From: Umbelopsis ramanniana AG
Taxonomy: Eukaryota > Mucoromycota > Umbelopsidomycetes > Umbelopsidales > Umbelopsidaceae
Reading direction: 5' to 3'
Assembly (NCBI RefSeq): GCF_025399195.1
Contig: NW_026252131.1
Span: 1-64,000, forward strand
Length of the DNA stretch: 64,000 bases
Of this stretch, positions 11,141 through 30,817 are shown one piece after another (the first letter of the stretch is position 1; the number at the start of each line of letters is the position of its first letter). The position numbers and the translations under genes were made by a program. Below the pieces are notes generated by a model. That model was not told the origin of the DNA and searched no databases. It was given only the letters and a program-made list of their open reading frames with translations.

Positions 11141-12637
11141 TGTTAGAAAATGAAATAATACAAAAATCCTTTGGGCGTTAACGTTTTGCTTTTATATTCA
11201 TCGACGGAGAGAAGCGGAAAGGAAAAAAAAAAAATAGGTCAGCTCCACCGAGTCAGATACTTTGGAATGTACCGGGGTAAGCATCACGTGTAGTTATCAT
11301 ATGCTAAACCTCCCACTTTTTAAATACCCTATTACGAAATGTTTAAGAGTTGCCAGCCCATCCTCCAGCTTTCATTTTGCAGAAATGGACCAGATTGCCA
11401 GAAAAGATGAAAAGGAGAGTGATTGCATCTTAGCTGGAGTTAAATGCCATTTTTTTATTATAGCGTACACGGTGAAATGGTGTATACACCAGTATCTCTT
11501 GTTACTCCGCTCAAGGTTTCCGCAACCGGAACCAATCAAAAGCCAAATATACCGGGTAGTTTGAAAACACCCCCATCAGCCTAATTATCAATCACCGCTC
11601 GATCTTCAGTCCTAAACCATGGAAGTCAAGTATGCAGCTTACTTTATGGAAGCCTTACAACATGAATAGATGGAGAATTCAGGTTCACCTCGATGAAAGT
11701 TAGTTTCAAGAGCTGGTCGATATATGGAAACCGTTTCGTAATGCACTGATATAGACTACTTTACTTCCGCTACACACACAAAAAAACCCCCCTCCCGGTT
11801 ATCGAACAATAGCCAGTCATTGTATCTCAGCCGCTGACAGTGATTGCTTGGCAGTTTCGGTCGAGTTTTATATCGTAGAAATGAGTAGTTATGCTGACGG
11901 TTTGCGACTTTATAGTTGAGAGAGCAGGAAAGCAACACGTAAAACCGATTCTCACGGTGAAAACAAACCAAAGAACTCCGCCAAACAATTTGGCTTATTA
12001 TTTTCATGACTGATCCGAAATGCTGTTTGTTGGTCACCTGCATTACCGTCGAGAACACTCGTCATTTGTGGGGTAAGGATTTTGTCGATCATAATAAATT
12101 TTATTATCGAAAGACACTAGATATTTTCTCTTAGCTCCTATAAACATCTATACTGGCTATCATAAGAAGTACGTCAGGTAAGGGCACACTTGTAGTGAGG
12201 GTGTGAGAAACATGGATGGGATTTTTCAGAGTGATTTATAAAGGTTAGCTGTCCCAGCAGATGGCTGTCCACACAGTTGTCATAGCATTTCCAATGATAG
12301 CCGGCTGCAATCTACATGGATATGTCAAAATGGTAAAGCAATGTCGACTGCATGAAATAGGAGATGGCAAAGGCGCAGTGGGGGTATGTGTCGTATCAGC
12401 AAATTAAAAAAAGAAATCGCCTAATGCCTCATAGCCGCCCTCATACATTCTTTTACTTCATTTTAAAAGCCCTGCCGACTAACCCAATCCCAATAACACT
12501 TTAAATAATAGGGTTTTCAGCATATCCTTCTCTAATGGGCGATGGTGGTCGGATTCATGCTAACTCAGTAAGAGAAAATGAAAGTAGCGGACGCGGCTTC
12601 GCTGTCAATTTTTATTGATGTCTAGGCGCGATATCAT
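11141..12637. other. Intergenic: malate synthase promoter and Dabb gene 3' flank
   Basis: About 1.5 kb. It holds a TATA box, a poly(A) tract (around 11226-11236), a CACGTG palindrome (around 11286) and a CCAAT motif (around 11532), plausible promoter elements for the minus-strand malate synthase gene. Open frames at 11262-11564 (plus) and 11756-12058 (minus) have no recognisable protein character and are not called. Confidence 0.5.
11191..11196 (-). promoter_or_regulatory. TATA-like box of malate synthase
   Basis: TATAAA on the minus strand, 51 bases upstream of the malate synthase ATG at 11140, a sensible distance for a short 5' leader. Position and sequence only. Confidence 0.5.
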
Positions 12638-13127
12638 CTAAGCTTCGTAGTCAAAGGCAAGGATGTCCTCCTTATGAGCGGCCAAGTCGCTGATAAACTT
12701 AAGATGAGCAGGGTGTGTAGCATAGACCTCCAAATCCTAGAATCAATACGTTAGTCATCACTCAACAGCGCAGACCCACGTCTCCATCGTTAATTACCTT
12801 CTTGCTCACGTGCTCAAATACCCAACCTATGCGAAAACGTTAACACGACAGGCATTGATACACCAAACGCTAGCTATGAAAATACTTGCCCCATTCAAAG
12901 CCCTTGCCGCGTTCAGTGAAGTTCTTGCCAGCAGTGGCCTTGGTGATTCCAGGAATGACTTCCTTGAGAGCGCACACCTTATCACAGAGCTCTCTCTTCA
13001 CAGTCTCTGGAGTGGTAGGTTTGAACTTGACGAGGACTAACAATAGAAAAGCATCTGATTAGAGATAGCCAATACACCAAACGGATGTAAGCGTTCAACC
13101 GTTCATACCGATGTGAATGATAGCCAT
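12638..13127 (-). CDS. Stress-responsive A/B barrel (Dabb) domain protein
   Basis: Four exons (13127-13109, 13036-12890, 12826-12798, 12736-12638) encode 97 residues, exactly one Dabb domain. The sequence begins MAIIHIVLVKFKP and includes VIPGITKATAGKNF and a C-terminal VYATHPAHLKF block, all typical of the family (ferredoxin-like dimeric alpha-beta barrel). Members include stress-induced proteins of plants and fungi, and some act as cyclases; the substrate cannot be told from sequence. The second intron must be a GC-AG intron (donor GCAAGT at 12889). The nearest GT donor, four bases further on, would run into a stop. Confidence 0.88.
12827..12889 (-). other. GC-AG intron in Dabb gene
   Basis: A 63-nt intron with donor GCAAGT and acceptor CATAG. 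It joins TGG-G to GT-TGG and so preserves the frame through a conserved WVFEHVSKK stretch. A GT donor 4 bases downstream shifts frame into a stop. GC-AG introns are a minor but genuine class spliced by the major spliceosome. Confidence 0.8.
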
Positions 13128-14034
13128 TTGTAAGCAACGTGTTTCGCAACTGCAATCTGGACAGTTTTGACAGGCTTCTGCCGGAAGGCCAGTCACTCAA
13201 ATACTTGAATTTCGAGGGGCTGGGGTAATAGCCCCAAATCTGTATAACGTCTGTGTCTTTATTTCACTTCAAACAAATCAGCCTTCTGAAGCGAATTTCA
13301 TATCCAAAAAAAAAAAGAAAATCATGTACAAATCCTGAACACCGGATTTTAATAGAAGACACTTTTGATTTTAACTGCCTACAGCCTACTGAAAAGAAGT
13401 GGCTGGACGTTGCGGTGCGTAATGTCAGGAAGAATTCGGAGCTGCAGTCGCGGATTATTTATCAAGATGAGAGAGTGTATTCAAACCGAGACTTCCCTAC
13501 GACAAGTGAAGCTTCCTTAGTAGATAGATGTATGCAATGTTCAAGTTATAGTACGGCATGAGAATACAATGGTCTGTATGAAGTATCGTAAAGCATGCTG
13601 TTGTACGGGCAAGCAAGAACAAAATCGGTCAATCATGTATCAAAGCTACATTTTCATGCTCGTAAAGAATACCATTTCTCCCGGCAGGATAGCAATTGAT
13701 TCTTTCTCGTCATCAATACTAAGCTTCTTCATTTGGATGCGGCATCAAGCAGCAGTGATTTATAATAATTTGTTCAATCTCCTTCAAATTCGTGCAGACA
13801 TGTTCTAAAGTAAACATGATAGGCTGCGAGACTCATTTAATATCAAGTCGCAGAGCACCTTCATTTATTGCACTTGCAAAAGCAAAAATAACGTCAGATA
13901 ATCAGTTTTCAAATTGAACAAACAGTAGCTTCCCATTAATAATCAGAACTTCGTAATGCAAAGCTCGCTGTACAAACAAGAACAGTTTCGATAGAAGGGC
14001 CATATTCACTACATTGTGATCCACTCCAAGCGTG
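13128..14034. other. Intergenic, no gene seen
   Basis: About 0.9 kb between the Dabb gene start and the GH92 stop. Plus-strand frames at 13253-13561 and 13569-13808 lack any recognisable composition and are not called. It presumably contains the Dabb promoter and the GH92 3' untranslated region. Confidence 0.45.
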
Positions 14035-16578
14035 CTACAAAGTGTCCCTACCCCAAGCCTGAGGCGTTTCACTCATCTCAAAACTAATCTCTTTCGCGTC
14101 CATTAATTGTTCGTGTGTGAGGATAGGTTTGGACAAAGCATTTCTACCATCTAAATAGAGTGATTTGACATATGGCATGGAAGGTGCTCCAGGTGCTGAT
14201 ATGACCAAATTTTGCTGTCGTCCTGGCAAGTCGAGGATTACCTTATCGAATGCTGGTGTGCCTATCATATACTCTCCAGTTGTTGGGTTGACAGGGTAAA
14301 AACCTAGATAATTAAAGAAAGCCCAAGCACTCATTTGACCACAGTCTAAATATCGGGACAGGTCAACAAAAATTTCACTGGATTTTGAACCTTCAGGAAA
14401 ATAATAATAGTAAAAAAAATACCTTCATTTCCACTCAATCCGTCCACAGAAACGTTATAGCTTGTCTGGAGAAGATCTCGGATTACAGATTGTGTCTTGT
14501 GCGGCTTATTTGCATAGAGATAAGCAAAGGGTGTAGCGTGTGAGGGTTCGTTACTCTGATCGTTGTGACCGCCTTGAAAGTATGTATCGAGTTTATTTTC
14601 AAATGCTTCGGTTCCATTGAACAATGATCGCAGCCCAGAAAAGTTATGCGGCACATTAAACGTATAAATCCACTTGTTTCCTTCCGTCCATGTTGAAGCA
14701 TCGTCATTCCAACTGCCATCCTCCATTCTTGCCTCCATGAACGTCGTATCGTTATTGAAAACGTGCCGATAATTTTCACTTCTCTCTAAGAAGAAGTTCG
14801 ATTCGTTCTTGTGTCCTGTGTAATTAGCCACCACGGCCACGGAGAAGTCGGCCCAAGCATATTCTAATGTGCGTGTTCCAGCTTCAGCTGTGCGGATTGC
14901 CGGTACCCATCCATTCTTCTTGTATAAGGTCAATCCAGCCCTGACTTCCAGCGGTGTCTTTTCCTCTCGGTCATAGTATTGGAGTATCAGATCGTCTTTA
15001 GGTGGCACCATAGCGTCTTTCCATACCGCCTTCCATGCCGTGTCCAGATCGAAGTCGTCTATACCCTTACGAAGTGCCTCAGCAATCATAGAAGATGCCC
15101 ATGTGCATACCATTATATTGGTCTCAACCAGATTTTCCCACATCGGCAGTCTGCCAGATTCTTTGTACGTTTGGAGCATAGATGTGATCATGCCGGGAAC
15201 CCTCTCAGGTGCAAACATGATCAAAAATGCCCATTCTGCTCTAAAGATATCCCATATTGAGTAACCAGTGTAAGAGAAGGCGCCTTTGTGAACTCTGTCG
15301 TCATAACCCGAATAATAGTAGATGCCGGTCTCATTTGATTCTGACTTTTCGTTGGGATACTATCGCGCATGAAATTTTTTATCATTGCCTATTCTAAACA
15401 TGGCAGCCAGTGTGTATCCGATGAAAAATTATCTCAACTCTTTCCTTACCTGTAGAGAATGAAACATACCAGTGTATAGGATTGTTAGCTGGTCCTGAGA
15501 CGCACCTTCGATATTGACTCGGTCCAATTTTTCTGCCCAAAGGGATTCAATCTGTCTCGATGTTTCCTCTAGCGTTGTGCCGTCGGGAATCTCGGTGTCC
15601 AAGTTCTTGCGTGCTTGCTCAATTGATATAAAAGATGTACCCACTCTAACGTTCACTTGATCTGTTTTTTCTGGGAATATGACATAGGCTGATAGTCCAC
15701 TACTGATCATGGTGGTCTTATTTTCGTGCATTTTCCCATTGGTAATTGTTCCCCAAGAAGAAAACGGTTGGTCAAACCTTGCTACGAAATATCCATTGAA
15801 ATTGTTCGCCTTAAATGGACCAAGCTTGTAATCTTGTCTTTCTGGATTTCGCCCAAAAATCTCCCGTTGATTGGGAGAAATTGTAATTTCGCCCTCTATG
15901 GTTTCTCTTGTCGCATCCACTATGACATGCGAAGAAGACCTGCTATTGAAACTGAAGCGCATTGATCCAACTCTGGAAGTAGCGGTTGTTTCCGCTGTAA
16001 TAGTTTGACCAGTCTCGGCATGCATTGTTACTTTATAATAATACGGGGTAGCAGTTTCTTGGTCATGTGTGAACGGTAAACCACGGTCAGCAAAATTAGT
16101 CTTGACATCACCAACTCCTGGAGCAACTACCACTTGCCCAAACTCGCCCATCCAAATCTGAAAACATGATTAATTAACACATCTTATTTACCTCACGCTT
16201 ATAAACATGCAAAATTGCGACCTACTGCTGGTTGATGAGTTCCAATGAAACCGTGGATAGCTGTGTCGGAATATCGGTAAGGGCAGGTACTGACATTATT
16301 TATTCTCGTCATGGCTGACCACCTTGTCATAGCGAAAGGAGGAGCTAGTTCACGTATGAGTCATGGAGCATACACCTAAAAATCACAACTTTACGTTTTG
16401 CCTTACCTGTTGATGGAATCATGCCACCGTATTCGCTCTGTGTGAAGTTACTATCGGTTCCAATAAGAGGATCCACATATTTCAGATTTCCTTTTGCGGA
16501 TGATGGAGGTAGTTTGGCGGTGGCAAGATGGGCAAGCGCCACCACTTTAACAATAACAAAGATGAAGCCACCTTTCAT
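14035..16578 (-). CDS. Secreted GH92 alpha-mannosidase
   Basis: Five exons (16578-16407, 16344-16226, 16157-15450, 15359-14423, 14345-14035) encode 748 residues, the usual size for GH92. Residues 1-21 form a signal peptide, hydrophobic after MKGG and ending in ATA. The family's conserved blocks follow: VDPLIGTDSNF (about 34-44), GFIGTHQPAIWMGEFG (about 88-103), YSGYDDRVHKGAFSYTG and DIFRAEW, and near the end GLSGNEDCGQMSAW then GFYPVNPTTGEY. Family enzymes are calcium-dependent exo-alpha-mannosidases, many alpha-1,2, that trim mannans or N-glycans. Secretion and glycan turnover are inferred. A TATA-like element lies 83 bases upstream. It is divergent from the GT49 gene. Confidence 0.95.
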
Positions 16579-17528
16579 GGGATGGAAGTAAGGAAGCGTT
16601 CAATACGACTTTTGCGTAAGAACCAAATTTAAACCCAAAGAAAGAAGAAAAGGGACCTTGTTTTATAGGATTTGGATTATAGCTGGTGAGAAGTGTAACA
16701 TGACCTTGAGGAACCCCCAAATATCAATAGCACCGTAATATGTTGATTAAACATGAGCCGTGAGATATTAGAAGCTACTGCAAGATTATCTAATACTGGA
16801 AGTTACGGCAATAAATAAGCTGTAATTGCGCGTTCTGGGAGCATTCCAAAATATTTTACGGTTTTTATCTGTTCCGTACCGTATGTGCTATGCCTGGACA
16901 AAGATCTATCAAGGGGAGTGGGTGAAACTATATAAAGCCAGGCAAGTGGCTACCTATGCGAGCCATATTCAATCTGTAATTGTCAATGTTATACTATTGT
17001 TTATGAAAGGAGCATGGCTACCTTGAGCCGTTACCGGGCGAGTCGTTACCAGTCGTTGTTTGTTGAAAAGGTGCCTCCTTGAGCTACAGTGTTCCATGAT
17101 TCTAGAAGATAGAAAGATAATAATATTTGGCCATGGTGAATAAAACTTTTTATAACGTAAACAGTATGTATCGGCCATTCAGATCGTAAAAAATGGGACT
17201 GAACCAGATAAACCACACAAATCATAATAAGAAATAACTAAAGGTACGGTATTTGATCTCATTTGTCTGCCTAGGCTTAGCCATTTAGTTTTTTGTAGAG
17301 AATCACCATTTAACTTTGGGTCGCAGGTGACAGAAAGCCCTAGTCAAACCGCTTTAGTTTTGAGGACAACAGCTCAGCGAGCGGTAGCCCCAGGCCAAAT
17401 CATGCCCCGACGGGCCCATCTGGCAAAGAAGTATTACCCGCGATTGCTCGAGTTCCAAAAACACAGAATTTAAAATACCGAAAATAGAAGTCGTCTCTGT
17501 TTTCCTTTCGTTTTTGCACATTTTGAGG
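16579..17528. other. Divergent intergenic region between GH92 and GT49 genes
   Basis: About 950 bases shared as upstream sequence by two glycan-processing genes on opposite strands. TATAAAA on the minus strand at 16661-16667 suits GH92. The part nearest GT49 (17330-17450) is locally GC-richer. No additional gene; minus and plus frames here are short. Confidence 0.5.
16661..16667 (-). promoter_or_regulatory. TATA-like box of GH92 gene
   Basis: TATAAAA on the minus strand, 83 bases upstream of the GH92 ATG. Sequence and distance only. Confidence 0.4.
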
Positions 17529-19018
17529 ATGGAAGTGAAGCCAACGATAATTAGGGCCCTTAAAGCTCTTGTTACCGGCTATATTATTCTCTCTTTATTC
17601 TACTCTGCACATCACCTTTTCTCAGTCTATCGTGGCTCCTCCACTCCCGCACCTTCTGTCTCTCTATCTACGAAAGCGTCAATCGACATATATTCATCGT
17701 TAAAAAAAGGTCAATATGGTCCTCAACGAGTAAAATGGACCAACCCAGAAGGTAATTTCCTGGCACATTCATGCGATTTTTTGGTTAGATCAAAGCATCT
17801 TAACTTACAAATCCGCGTCATCCAGGCATCACGGACCATATGCCCGAGGACTTCATGCTGACCAAAGTGTTTTCTGACGCTATGGGCCCATGCAAGGTCA
17901 TCCCATATTACTTCCGAGCCAACGAAGAGGCGGATTCTGAAGAAGTCACCATTGCTACCCTTGTCACTCATAATCGTTTAGCTGTACTGAGTCGTCTAGC
18001 CACGCGATACAAAGGTAAATGATTTACCCTTATGTTCTGATGCAGCCCCACCTCCTTATTTACAATTCAATTAACTGTACCTCCTCTTAGGACCTATTTC
18101 GGCTGCCATTCACATTAATGATGACGAAACCCGAGACATGATTTTAAACGACTTGCATGCCATGTATGAATCCAATCCAGATGTCCAAAACCATGTGGAT
18201 GTTCACTTGATTGTCGACAGGTTCGATAGACAGTTCAATATGTGGCGAAATGTGGCAAAATTCTTTGCTCGTACAGAATATCTTATGATGCTTGACGTCG
18301 ATTTCCACCTTTGCACCGATTTCAGAAAATCCATCCGAGCAAACCCTCGCATCATGGACAAGCTCCGAACTGGCACTGCAGCACTCGTTGTACCAGCGTT
18401 TGAATTCATCGAACAAAAGGATGGTCAGGATTGGAAAACTTTCCCTACTGATAAGCAGCAGCTTATGGATCTCGTGAAAGCCGAAAAAATCGACATGTTC
18501 CACCGTGATTGGCAACGCGGTCACGGAAGCACAAATTACACCAAGTGGTATGAGAGTGGTGACGAATACGTCGTTACCGACTACAACTACTCTTACGAAC
18601 CTTATATCATATATAAGAAGGAAGGATCTCCTTGGTGCGATGAAAGATTTATCGGCTATGGTGCCAACAAGGCTGCCTGCTTGTATGAAATTTACTTGTC
18701 CGGCATTGACTATTGGATCTTGCCCGACGACTTTTTAATCCATCAGACGCATTATTATTTGGAAGATACTCGTAAGAAAGAGGTAAGTAATTCGGCGGAA
18801 ATAGATGGATTTTGGCCAAGTATTCATCACTAATGCATCTGTTACTGTAGCGTAAATACAACAAGAAGCTGTACGATAATTTTAGAGAGGAGGTTTGTTT
18901 GCGGTACTCTAGAATGATGATCGCAAGTAATCTGTGGTCAACTTCAAGAGCTGATAACGTCAAAGAGGAATGTTCAAAAATCAAGGGTTTTAAGTCGGCT
19001 GTGGGTAACCTCAATTAA
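17529..19018 (+). CDS. LARGE/B4GAT1-like glycosyltransferase (GT49 family)
   Basis: Four exons (17529-17751, 17826-18014, 18091-18782, 18851-19018) encode 423 residues. The ATG gives a short basic N-terminus followed by a single hydrophobic segment (about 9-28), a type II Golgi-anchor topology. The catalytic part contains TIATLVTHNRL (about 115-125), a DVD metal-binding motif (206-208) after TEYLMML, and the C-terminal signature FIGYGANKAACLYEIYLSG then LPDDFLIHQTHYY. These mark the dystroglycan-type glycosyltransferase family, whose animal members LARGE and B4GAT1 transfer glucuronic acid or xylose. The fungal acceptor and donor are unknown. Early-diverging fungi are known for glucuronic-acid-containing wall polymers, so wall polymer synthesis is a reasonable inference. 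Residues after DTRKKE come from a short last exon. Confidence 0.9.
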
Positions 19019-19626
19019 ACAAACTTGTATCTTCCTTTACTTTTGCATTCCCTTCTGGACTCCCTACCCAACTTGCATCTTTTATCTTCCATTGTACTTG
19101 TGTTTATTTTGTTCTCTTTCTGGTCCGGTTTTCATGATTCACGTCATTTCTCATTACACTCAATTTTCTTACATAGCTAGTGATGTTTTACGCGCCTTTG
19201 TTCCTTACCCCTTGTTGTACTTTATGCCTTTCCTGGTAGTATATTTTCCTCCAAGTGTCAACAGGCGCCTGCATCAATTCCTGCCAAACGTCACTATTGT
19301 ACCATCCTGATAGAATAAAGCAGTGCGATACGAGATCAAACACAGAATAGCTATTACTTTTGGTGCCATGATCCAGACCCAGAGGATGAACCAACTCCCA
19401 CATTTTTTATATAAAGTACCTGTACAACCTGTATCACGATCACGAAGTAGTGCAAGTTTATGTACATCTTTTTCCAGTACGACGAAATGTCTACATGAGA
19501 TTTCATTTCGCTATCTAAACCTCTTGATGTAACTGCTCAAATGGTCGACTATGGTTTGAGTGGGGAGGGGGATTCCCAAAAAAAAAACTAGATTTCTATA
19601 GGTATGTTGGCATCGTCGTCAGCGAT
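19019..19626. other. Convergent intergenic region
   Basis: About 600 bases between the 3' ends of the GT49 and CCDC124 genes, pyrimidine-rich on the plus strand as expected for 3' untranslated sequence. No gene seen. Confidence 0.5.
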
Positions 19627-20601
19627 TTAATTTTTCAAACGGTCCTCCAAAGCAGCACGTCTGTGAGCTATTAAAGATAAAAAACAAGTTAATAAAACCA
19701 CCCGTCTGACGTATCATCTCTGGAAAAAGTTGGCCACTGTATTTACCCTTAGACTCCTGCACATCTTCCTGAGTAGCATTATAGTCGAGAATATTGGCTT
19801 GGTTGAAAGGATTTTCGGGTGACTTTTGGAAATTCTTGTAAATGAGTTGCTCCATTTGCTGCTTACGCAATCCAGGGTGATCTATCTTGAGTTGAGGCAT
19901 CTCTCTCTCAGTGTAAGCGGCCAATGCAGCCTTGAATCTTCTTTCAGGATGCTTCTCAACCTCCTTGTTCTTGGGTCCGCCAGCGGTACCACCGCCAGGG
20001 CCGTCCAAAGACAAGAGATCAATGGCATCATCCAAATTGCTAGCCGAGAATTCTGGGATAACACGTCGAGCCTGAGAGTCGTTATGGACAGCGGAGGCCT
20101 TCTTGGCTGCCTTTTTCTGTAAATCGCGAGATTATGTGTTAGGCCACTGCTGAAACGCTGCAAGATTCGTATAATATTCATCCTTACGTCTTCCCCCTTC
20201 AAAGGCTTGGTAGGCTTGGTCTTGCCCAACTCCTTCTCTTCCTCAGCCTATATAATGAGATCAGCATATATTTCAACCACAAGCTTATTACCACCAATAT
20301 TCCACTACGTACCAAAAGTCTGGCAGCCTCAGCTTTCTTTGCTGCAACAGCAGCCTAAATAAATATAGGATAGTTAATGTGCCATTTACTTTGTGAATCA
20401 GGCTAATGGATCACGCAGTCAGTTTACCTTCTTCTCGGCGTCTGCATCTTTCTTTGATTTTCCTTTGCTACCACCAGCCCAGTCTTCAGCCTCTCGTTGC
20501 TCAGCTTCTTCGTTCTTCTTCTTATCCTTCTGGTTCTGATTGGCAGCCTTGCGTTCGTTAGCAGCCGCTACTTTGGTATTGACTCCGGTTTTCTTGGGCA
20601 T
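19627..20601 (-). CDS. CCDC124: CCDC124-like ribosome-associated coiled-coil protein
   Basis: Five exons (20601-20428, 20354-20313, 20247-20188, 20116-19747, 19667-19627) encode 228 residues, close to animal CCDC124. The N-terminal half (MPKKTGVNTKVAAANER..., to about residue 80) is a strongly basic and acidic coiled coil. The C-terminal half holds conserved blocks: RRFKAALAAYTERE, LRKQQMEQLIYKNFQKSPENPFNQ and a final RRAALEDRLKN. CCDC124 and its yeast relative Lso2 bind idle ribosomes and assist recovery of translation; that role is family knowledge. Its ATG is only 159 bases from the ATG of the divergent ABC transporter. Confidence 0.93.
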
Positions 20602-20760
20602 TGTTCTCGGTAAATTGACTTGAGCGGTTCAGTCATCAAAACTTTCGTAATGGATTACTGTGACTTGCAAAAAGTGCCGCGCATGCTTCTGGAAAATTTA
20701 AAAATGATATTTAATCTCGCTTAAGACACTACAGGCTTTGAAACCTGGCTACTTTGCGAC
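20602..20760. promoter_or_regulatory. Compact divergent promoter, CCDC124 / ABCC transporter
   Basis: Only 159 bases separate the two start codons, so core promoters and both 5' leaders must share this DNA. It is AT-rich with ATTTAAAAATG and ATATTTAA stretches around 20696-20713; no TATA box could be assigned to one gene with confidence. Confidence 0.6.
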
Positions 20761-30522
<9,762 letters not shown>

Positions 30523-30817
30523 AACAGAACCGTGGGTGCTTGGAGGGAGGGAGTGTCTATATTTTCGATAAATAAAGTGTCTAGTACCTTCAAAAAGATG
30601 TGCAAGCGTACTTTTTGCTGTGGTTTCGACTTGAGCAATGATCTGTGAGAATGATTTCTCGAAGCAATATCTACTTTCTTTATTTCTTCTTTTCCCCTTA
30701 CTTGAAAGAGAGCCGTCGATAACTTGAAAATACACATCAGTCAATAAACTCGCTGAAATGCCTCTGAGCAATTTCACCTGAGTTTTGCGCTTTACTGCTA
30801 ACTACGGTAAATGTCAA

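Noticed and set aside
11756-12058. 100-codon minus-strand frame upstream of malate synthase
   Set aside because: No domain, unusual composition and no splice partners; treated as chance.
13253-13808. Two adjacent plus-strand frames (102 and 79 codons)
   Set aside because: Composition not protein-like and no splice arrangement joins them sensibly.
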